DNA from: JAFGPJ01 sp964439135
GTDB taxonomy: Bacteria > Planctomycetota > Phycisphaerae > Sedimentisphaerales > Anaerobacaceae
Direction of reading: 5' to 3'
NCBI GenBank assembly: GCA_964439135.1
Contig: CAYTNN010000163.1
Coordinates: forward strand, 1-10,251
Length of the DNA: 10,251 nucleotides
Shown: positions 5,868 to 10,251 of the stretch, piece by piece
Numbering within the stretch: position 1 is the stretch's first letter
Layout of the letters: every line of letters begins with the position of its first letter
Position numbers and translations under genes: made by a program
The notes under the pieces: model-generated
Databases searched by the model: none
Seen by the model: the letters and a program-made list of their open reading frames with translations, nothing else
Told to the model about the DNA's origin: nothing

Positions 5868-5938
5868 GTTCTGCGTGCTGTGTGCTGTGTTCTCCACGCC
5901 GCAGAACTCGGAACGACGAACTCTGAACGCATTAGGAT
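5868..5938 (+). repeat. Heptad palindromic element, copy 2 (leader of GH130 gene)
   Basis: Ten 7-base units in near-perfect phase. GTTCTGC, two GTGCTGT and GTTCTCC start at 5868, 5875, 5882 and 5889. ACGCCGC is at 5896-5902, then one extra base, then GAAC-type units start at 5904, 5911, 5918 and 5925, and TTAGGAT ends at 5938. The arms are partly complementary: GTTCTGCG (5868-5875) pairs with CGCAGAAC (5900-5907). It lies between the promoter and the ribosome binding site, so the mRNA leader would carry it. The same architecture occurs at 3407-3449. Confidence 0.65.
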
Positions 5939-5951
5939 TGGAGAAGCAACA

Positions 5952-6968
5952 GTGAAACTCAAGCGCTATGAAGGCAATCCCATCCTCTCCCCTAATCCGG
6001 CAAATGGCTGGGAGGATTTAGCCGTATTTAATCCTGCGGCCTGGTACGACGAAGACACAAAGCAGGTCATGCTTCTGTACAGGGCTGCCGAGGCGGGCCC
6101 CGAGTACAAGTGCTATTTCGGCTTGGCGGTAAGCGGCGATGGCTTTAATTTCGAACGCACCAGCGAGAAGCCGGTGCTCAGTCCAAGTGTAGATGGTTTC
6201 GATGCCAGCACCATACAGGATCCACGAATGGTGAAAATGGGTGAGTATTATTACATCACCTACGCCAGTCGATTCTTCCCGTTCGGCCAGTTCTGGATGC
6301 CGAAAGAACAGCAATACGTCCGTCCTGTCTGCCCTCCGGATTTTCCACGTGTTTTTCGCAATAACGCTACCAGCAGCGGGCTATTACTCACGAAAGACTT
6401 CAGGAGCTTTATCCGCGCCGGCAGAATTACCGACCCGGTCCTCGACGACCGGGATGTGATTCTCTTTCCCGAAAAGATAGACGGCAGATACTATCTAATA
6501 CACCGGCCGCTCGAATGGGTGGGACCCGAATACGGGACCGAACAGGCCGCCGCCTGGATATCGTCGGCGGAAGACATGCTCGGATTCAGAAAATCCAGGC
6601 TGCTCATCAAGCAGAAGTACGATTGGGAAGCGGGCAAACTGGGCGTCAACACCCCCCCTATCAAGACCGAGCATGGCTGGCTGACCATTTACCACGCCGT
6701 AGGTCACGACAAGTACTACCGCCTCGGAGCGCTGCTGCTTGACCTGAAAGACCCGGGCAAGGTCCTGCACCGCACGACCGACTGGATTATGCAGCCCGAG
6801 CAGGATTACGAAATCGATGGATACTACAGAGGCTGCGTTTTCCCATGCGGCAGTGTCGTGATCGACGGAACGCTGTTCGTTTACTATGGCGCAGCGGATA
6901 AGTACGTTGGATTAGCAACGTGCCGGCTCGATGAACTGCTCGAATATCTGCTCTCCTGCCGGCCATAA
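5952..6968 (+). CDS. GH130 beta-mannoside phosphorylase-like enzyme
   Basis: A 338-residue cytoplasmic five-bladed beta-propeller enzyme. GH130 members split beta-1,2- or beta-1,4-mannosides with inorganic phosphate to give mannose 1-phosphate; some are hydrolases. Family features in order are NPILSPNPANGWEDLAVFNP (9-28), MLLYRA, ASTIQDPRMVK with D90 at the position of the proposed proton donor (usually preceded by Glu, here Gln), VILFPEKIDGRYYLIHRP (169-186), PPIKTEHGWLTIYHAV (235-250) and GCVFPCGSVVIDGTLFVYYGAAD (294-316). No signal peptide is present, so the substrate must be imported. The GTG at 5952 was chosen because GGAG lies 8 nt upstream and the protein then starts at the family's KRYEGNPIL. 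The frame is open back to a GTG at 5880, but that reads the heptad element and has no ribosome binding site. The transporter gene follows after 13 bp. The linkage specificity cannot be read here. Confidence 0.88.
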   Translation: MKLKRYEGNPILSPNPANGWEDLAVFNPAAWYDEDTKQVMLLYRAAEAGPEYKCYFGLAVSGDGFNFERTSEKPVLSPSVDGFDASTIQDPRMVKMGEYYYITYASRFFPFGQFWMPKEQQYVRPVCPPDFPRVFRNNATSSGLLLTKDFRSFIRAGRITDPVLDDRDVILFPEKIDGRYYLIHRPLEWVGPEYGTEQAAAWISSAEDMLGFRKSRLLIKQKYDWEAGKLGVNTPPIKTEHGWLTIYHAVGHDKYYRLGALLLDLKDPGKVLHRTTDWIMQPEQDYEIDGYYRGCVFPCGSVVIDGTLFVYYGAADKYVGLATCRLDELLEYLLSCRP

Positions 6969-6981
6969 TGAAAGGAAGCCA

Positions 6982-8868
6982 ATGGAATTCCATCTCCACG
7001 CAATCGACATTTCCATCATAGTTGGCTACCTGGCCGTTATAATCGCGCTCGGCTGGTATCTCTCGAAACGCGCCTCGAAGGACCTCAACTCGTACTTCCT
7101 CGCCGGCAAGTCGCTGCCCTGGTACGTCATCGGCACTTCTCACGGAGCCAGCGGCTTCGATATCACCGGGACCATGTGGTTCGTTGCGATGCTCTTCACC
7201 TACGGCCTGAAAGCCGCTTTCATACCCTGGATTTGGCCGCTCTTCGACCGCGTATTCCGCCAGGTATATCTCGGAGCGTGGGTTCGGCGATCAAACGTTC
7301 TGACAGGGGCCGAATGGATGCGCACCCGCTTCGGCTCAGGCCTGGCGGGCAACCTCTCGCACATCAGCGTAGTTTTATATGCACTCATACTCACCGTCGC
7401 TTTCCTCGGCTATGCCTTCGTCGGAATAGGGAAATTCACGGAAGTATTCTTCCCATGGAATCTCGCGGCCGGACCGCTTTCGTCCGCCAATATGTACGCC
7501 ATTGTCCTTCTGATAATCACCACGGCGTATTTGCTCCTGGGTGGCTGGTACAGCGTCGTTATTACCGACCTGATTCAATTCGCCCTGCTGACTGTTGCTT
7601 CGGTATTTATCGCCATCGTAGCGGTCAACAAAGTCAGCCCCGAAATGCTCGCCAAGTTCGTTCCCAACGGTTGGAACGAGCTGTTCTTCGGCTGGAAGCT
7701 GAATATCGACTGGTCGAGCCGAATCGAGCAGCTAAACGGTAACATCGTCAAGGACGGCTATTCGCTCTTCGGAGTCGTAATCATGATGTGCTTGCTAAAG
7801 GGCCTCTTGATCAGTATGGCCGGGCCGACCGCCGGATACGGCATGCAGCATATTCTTTCGACACGTAACCCGCGAGAAGCGGCCCTGGAAAACTGGTGGA
7901 TGTCCATCGTACAGCTTGTGCCGCGATTCCTGATGATTACCGGCATCGCCGTGCTCGGACTGGTTTACTTCACCCCCGAAGTCAAAGAAATGCTCGGCGC
8001 AGGCCAGAAGTTCGACTTCGAAAAGATTCTGCCCCACGTCATAGCGGGATATGTCCCCGTCGGTCTGGTCGGAATCCTTCTGGCCGGCCTGCTCGCGGCA
8101 TTTATGAGCACATTCGATTCTACAATCAACGCCGGCGCCGCATACATTGTCAACGATGTATATAAAAGATATATCAGCCCGAACTCATCGCAAAAAACGT
8201 ACGTCCGTCTTGGCTATGTGTCCACGATTGCCCTGCTGATTACTGGGATACTTGTCGGCCTTCGTATGCAGTCTATCGACCAGATTACCAAATGGATTGC
8301 CGCGGCCCTCTACGGCGGCTACGTCATCCCCAATCTACTCAAATGGCATTGGTGGCGGTTCAACGGTTATGGCTATTTCGCAGGAATGATTGCAGGCGTC
8401 GCAGGCGGCCTGCTCTTCTCGAAACTCATCCCTCCCCTAATAGTTCCACTCCATCCGGCCCTGGCTCTGCTGCCGGAGGCGCTGCTGATATTTCCGTTTA
8501 TCGTCCTGTTCAGTGCCGCCGCATCGGTCGCCGCCTGCCTGCTGACGCCCCCGGAAAAAGACGAAGTCCTCGAAAGTTTCTATCGCACCGTTCGGCCGTG
8601 GGGTTTTTGGAAGCCCGTCTATCAAAGCCTGCTGGACAAATACCCGAACCTCAAGGCCAACACAGACTTCCGGCGTGACGCGTTCAACGTGGCAATCGGT
8701 ATCATATGGCAGCTTACCCTCAACATAATTCCAATCTGCTTAATCATCGGGCAGTATCGGACGATGTGGATATCCATCGTCGTTCTCGCCGTAACTTCCG
8801 TCATTATGAAATTCACCTGGTACGACAAGCTCGGCCCCGGTGATATGTATATGCCCGAAGACGGATAG
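6982..8868 (+). CDS. Sodium:solute symporter (SSF family)
   Basis: A 628-residue inner-membrane transporter of the SSF family (SGLT-like fold, about 13 to 14 membrane helices), driving solute uptake with Na+. Marks are the first helix IIVGYLAVIIALGWYL (12-27), the discontinuous second helix with TSHGASGFDITGTMW (52-66), the SSF signature region TAYLLLGGWYSVVITDLIQF (181-200), and GILLAGLLAAFMSTFDSTIN (364-383), whose Ser/Thr residues lie where the Na2 site sits in the family. After the last core helices the protein has a loop (TPPEKDEVLESFYRTVRPWG, 522-541) and two further helices near 565-590 and 595-610. The ATG at 6982 has AGGA 5 nt upstream and stands 13 bp after the GH130 stop. The pairing implies uptake of the phosphorylase's substrate, likely a mannobiose-type sugar. 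The substrate is inferred. Confidence 0.92.
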   Translation: MEFHLHAIDISIIVGYLAVIIALGWYLSKRASKDLNSYFLAGKSLPWYVIGTSHGASGFDITGTMWFVAMLFTYGLKAAFIPWIWPLFDRVFRQVYLGAWVRRSNVLTGAEWMRTRFGSGLAGNLSHISVVLYALILTVAFLGYAFVGIGKFTEVFFPWNLAAGPLSSANMYAIVLLIITTAYLLLGGWYSVVITDLIQFALLTVASVFIAIVAVNKVSPEMLAKFVPNGWNELFFGWKLNIDWSSRIEQLNGNIVKDGYSLFGVVIMMCLLKGLLISMAGPTAGYGMQHILSTRNPREAALENWWMSIVQLVPRFLMITGIAVLGLVYFTPEVKEMLGAGQKFDFEKILPHVIAGYVPVGLVGILLAGLLAAFMSTFDSTINAGAAYIVNDVYKRYISPNSSQKTYVRLGYVSTIALLITGILVGLRMQSIDQITKWIAAALYGGYVIPNLLKWHWWRFNGYGYFAGMIAGVAGGLLFSKLIPPLIVPLHPALALLPEALLIFPFIVLFSAAASVAACLLTPPEKDEVLESFYRTVRPWGFWKPVYQSLLDKYPNLKANTDFRRDAFNVAIGIIWQLTLNIIPICLIIGQYRTMWISIVVLAVTSVIMKFTWYDKLGPGDMYMPEDG

Positions 8869-9092
8869 CTATATCCGGGGATCTGGTTTGCTTAAATCGC
8901 GTGGTGAAAAGGATATACAATATTGATTAAAAGTTCCCCCTGTGTTGTTACAGTTCAAGCGGGCCGATATGACTGGTTTTCACCTTCGTCGATTATCCTA
9001 ACGAAGCATGACCCTTGACAATATCAGCATATAAAACAAGTCCATGTCTTTCGGATAGTTTAGAAAGACTCTATGGATGTTTCTATAGAAGA
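8869..9092. other. Convergent intergenic region after the SSF gene
   Basis: No gene found. It has a 6-bp hairpin CTTCGT (8984-8989) / ACGAAG (9001-9006) with an 11-nt loop and no T run, and 8-bp inverted arms GGTGAAAA (8903-8910) / TTTTCACC (8977-8984) 66 nt apart. TTGACA (9015-9020) and TATAAA (9030-9035) are only 9 bp apart and do not make a promoter. Confidence 0.5.
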
Positions 9093-9136
9093 AGGGCTTA
9101 GATGGGCTGTAAGTATCGAACTAACAGCCCAGCCCT
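9093..9136. terminator. Hairpin between convergent genes, possible bidirectional terminator
   Basis: A perfect 7-bp stem GGGCTGT (9104-9110) / ACAGCCC (9124-9130) with a 13-nt loop is extended by AGGGCT (9093-9098) / AGCCCT (9131-9136) across a 5-nt bulge. It lies between the stops of the SSF and PEP-CTERM genes. The flanks are only moderately T-rich (CTTCTTCTAT on the minus side), so termination is likely but not certain. Confidence 0.5.
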
Positions 9137-9165
9137 CTCAAAACTGAATTTTATAATACTTCTTC

Positions 9166-9828
9166 TTAAAGTGTTCTGCGCCTGCGCAGCCAGCCAACAA
9201 GGCCTATACCAATGCTGCCTAACAAAATAGCACCAGGAGCCGGGATCGTTACCGGCGGATCGTTTGGCGGATCGATTGGTGGATCAACTGGCGGATCCGG
9301 CGGATCAATCGGCGGATCAACTGGCGGATCAACTGGTGGGTCCGGCAGGATCACGTCATAATCTATCGTAAGTGTGGATGACGCCAAGGTTACTGCCCAG
9401 TATGGACCAGACGAACCAGCGGGTATCGAACCTATATCCAGCCAAATATCCATAGACCCGTCTAATAGCGCGTCTAAGGCAAGAGCGTCAAAAGTTAACG
9501 TTGTTGTATGCCATGATTCTTCCGGGGCACCCTCAAGCTGGCCTAACGATAATCCATCACCTTCAACGAGATCGACCTCACCAAAGTCGGCATCGAATGC
9601 ATAAATCTCTAATGTAGCCCAATTTATTGTAACATCCGGAAACTCTGGCGGGCTAAACGTATGTGTCCAGCCCCAGTCATCGTTCCACCAACGATAGTCA
9701 CCGAAATATGTATCGGGCTGACCACTACCGGCATCTACCACATCCACATAAGTTATTCCTGCCTGTGTCCTGCTGCTAACAGCAAGAAACAGGACTGCCA
9801 GGGCACAAATAATAATTAATTTTCTCAT
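9166..9828 (-). CDS. PEP-CTERM-like secreted protein with Asp-Pro-Pro repeat stalk
   Basis: A 220-residue exported protein of unknown function. Residues 1-23 are a signal peptide (MRKLIIICALAVLFLAV, ending TQA before G24). Residues 24-160 are rich in Trp, Asp and aromatic residues (DYRWWNDDWGWTHTF at 44-58) and alternate in a way that suggests a beta-sandwich; I do not recognise the domain. Residues 163-192 are eight DPP units, mostly DPPV or DPPI, a stiff spacer encoded by near-identical 12-bp DNA repeats at 9253-9342. The end has PAPGA (196-200), a hydrophobic helix GAILLGSIGIGLVGWL and RRRR (215-218). This is the three-part PEP-CTERM sorting signal in its PAPGA form, expected to be processed by an exosortase not seen here. 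The protein probably ends at the cell surface or in extracellular matrix. AAGGA lies 8-9 nt before the ATG. Confidence 0.88.
   Translation of the reverse strand: MRKLIIICALAVLFLAVSSRTQAGITYVDVVDAGSGQPDTYFGDYRWWNDDWGWTHTFSPPEFPDVTINWATLEIYAFDADFGEVDLVEGDGLSLGQLEGAPEESWHTTTLTFDALALDALLDGSMDIWLDIGSIPAGSSGPYWAVTLASSTLTIDYDVILPDPPVDPPVDPPIDPPDPPVDPPIDPPNDPPVTIPAPGAILLGSIGIGLVGWLRRRRTL
9253..9342 (-). repeat. 12-bp tandem repeats encoding DPP[V/I]
   Basis: About seven and a half copies of a 12-bp unit with plus-strand core GGCGGATCAACT, varying mainly in the last positions. They lie wholly inside the PEP-CTERM-like gene and code for its Asp-Pro-Pro spacer. One unit is 9 bp, so copy changes keep the frame. 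Such arrays easily change length by slippage. Confidence 0.85.
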
Positions 9829-9846
9829 CCCATTTATCCTTAAGAA

Positions 9847-9872
9847 GCCTTTAACGAAAGCTTAGTAAAGGC
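9847..9872 (-). promoter_or_regulatory. Leader hairpin before the PEP-CTERM-like gene
   Basis: GCCTTTA and TAAAGGC form a perfect 7-bp stem (9872-9866 with 9853-9847) around a 12-nt loop containing AAGCTT. It ends a few bases before the ribosome binding site in the predicted mRNA leader, so it could affect translation or mRNA stability. It could be chance in an AT-rich leader. Confidence 0.4.
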
Positions 9873-9910
9873 CCTATAACAAGGGTCTTACGCACTATCC
9901 TTCCCTGCTT

Positions 9911-9939
9911 TTTATCGTTAGAGCTGCTTAATCAGACAA
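9911..9939 (-). promoter_or_regulatory. Candidate promoter of the PEP-CTERM-like gene
   Basis: On the minus strand TTGTCT (9939-9934) and GATAAA (9916-9911) are 17 bp apart, each matching 4 of 6 consensus bases. Transcription would start near 9904, giving a leader of about 75 nt that includes the hairpin at 9847-9872. Confidence 0.4.
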
Positions 9940-10193
9940 GATTGGACTTACCACAAACCACGTGGAAACAACAGATAGTGGTATAAAGAGAAAGTATGCT
10001 CAACTCATAGAGCCAAGCAGTTGGCAGTCGAGATTACCGCCCTGAGAACAACGAGCAGCAGAAATCTGTTCCAAAGCCTACTATTCTACCTAACACCTCT
10101 CCTCTGTCTCCTGCCGGATTATATTACTCCAACTATTTCCCCTATCCAACACAATGTCAGATAGTTGCCCAGGAACCGTGGGTGCTTCATACA
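9940..10193. other. Intergenic region, right end
   Basis: No gene found on either strand. The only structure I note is the 8-bp palindrome CCACGTGG (9958-9965), 20 bp upstream of the candidate promoter of the PEP-CTERM-like gene, and weak 4-bp inverted repeats. Upstream control sites for that gene would be expected here, but none is recognisable. Confidence 0.5.
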
Positions 10194-10251
10194 TCATGAA
10201 GCTAAATCAGCAGAAGCTAATTTACTCAACTTATCTATTTGTACCATATCC
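10194..10251 (-). CDS. Possible C-terminus of a gene entering from the right
   Basis: The minus strand is open from the edge to TGA at 10196-10194 and reads DMVQIDKLSKLASADLAS. The composition (mixed hydrophilic helix, no odd residues) is plausible for a protein end, but 18 residues cannot prove coding and I recognise no family. The other two minus frames close quickly. Confidence 0.3.
   Translation of the reverse strand, partial: DMVQIDKLSKLASADLAS

Noticed and set aside
5880..5951. GTG at 5880 as the GH130 start
   Set aside because: It would translate the heptad repeat, has no ribosome binding site and adds residues not typical of the family; GTG 5952 has GGAG at good distance.
9015..9035. 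TTGACA and TATAAA boxes in the intergenic region after the SSF gene
   Set aside because: Only 9 bp separate them, far too short for a sigma-70 promoter, and no plus-strand gene follows.

Overview
The window most likely comes from a planctomycete, probably of the Phycisphaerae type. This rests on protein style rather than a marker gene. It holds a PEP-CTERM-like secreted protein with a PAPGA anchor, remnants of the ConA-like proteins ending in 'MYFDDIRLYRPR', a secreted alpha/beta hydrolase of planctomycete type, a prepilin fragment beginning GVTLIEAMAATAIL, and a GH130 gene paired with an SSF symporter. TGA and TAA both serve as stops, so the standard bacterial code applies.

Layout. Positions 1-2310 (minus strand) carry an Aquifex-type aconitase followed 22 bp later by the 5' part of a secreted alpha/beta hydrolase that runs off the left edge. 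Positions 2395-3161 are a graveyard: the C-terminal tail of one ConA-like/jelly-roll protein on the minus strand lies head to head with a longer plus-strand fragment of a related protein, which is broken by an in-frame TGA and followed by a strong terminator at 3228-3270. A STAS-domain anti-sigma-factor antagonist (3473-3799, plus) has its own promoter. Converging on it from the right is a minus-strand signalling pair: a stand-alone receiver (5417-4971) and a PAS/coiled-coil protein without a kinase domain (4895-4089). Downstream of that pair lie a decayed second copy of the receiver/PAS junction (about 3962-4091) and a 41-codon prepilin N-terminus (3939-3814).

Positions 5418-5951 are an AT-rich divergent intergenic region with several perfect palindromes and a very good promoter for the GH130 phosphorylase / SSF transporter operon (5952-8868). 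This operon would import a beta-mannoside, or a related sugar, and split it by phosphorolysis. A convergent minus-strand PEP-CTERM-like protein (9828-9166) and a long leader/intergenic region fill the right end. A possible C-terminus of another minus-strand gene touches the right edge.

The observation I find least explained is a pair of short elements of the same architecture at 3407-3449 and 5868-5938. Each is built of degenerate 7-bp units (GAACNNN to the right, GTTCNNN-like to the left, a GCCGC centre). Each sits directly downstream of a predicted -10 box and upstream of a ribosome binding site, so it would form the leader of the STAS and GH130 mRNAs. I see no defence system, CRISPR, tRNA, rRNA or transposase in the window.
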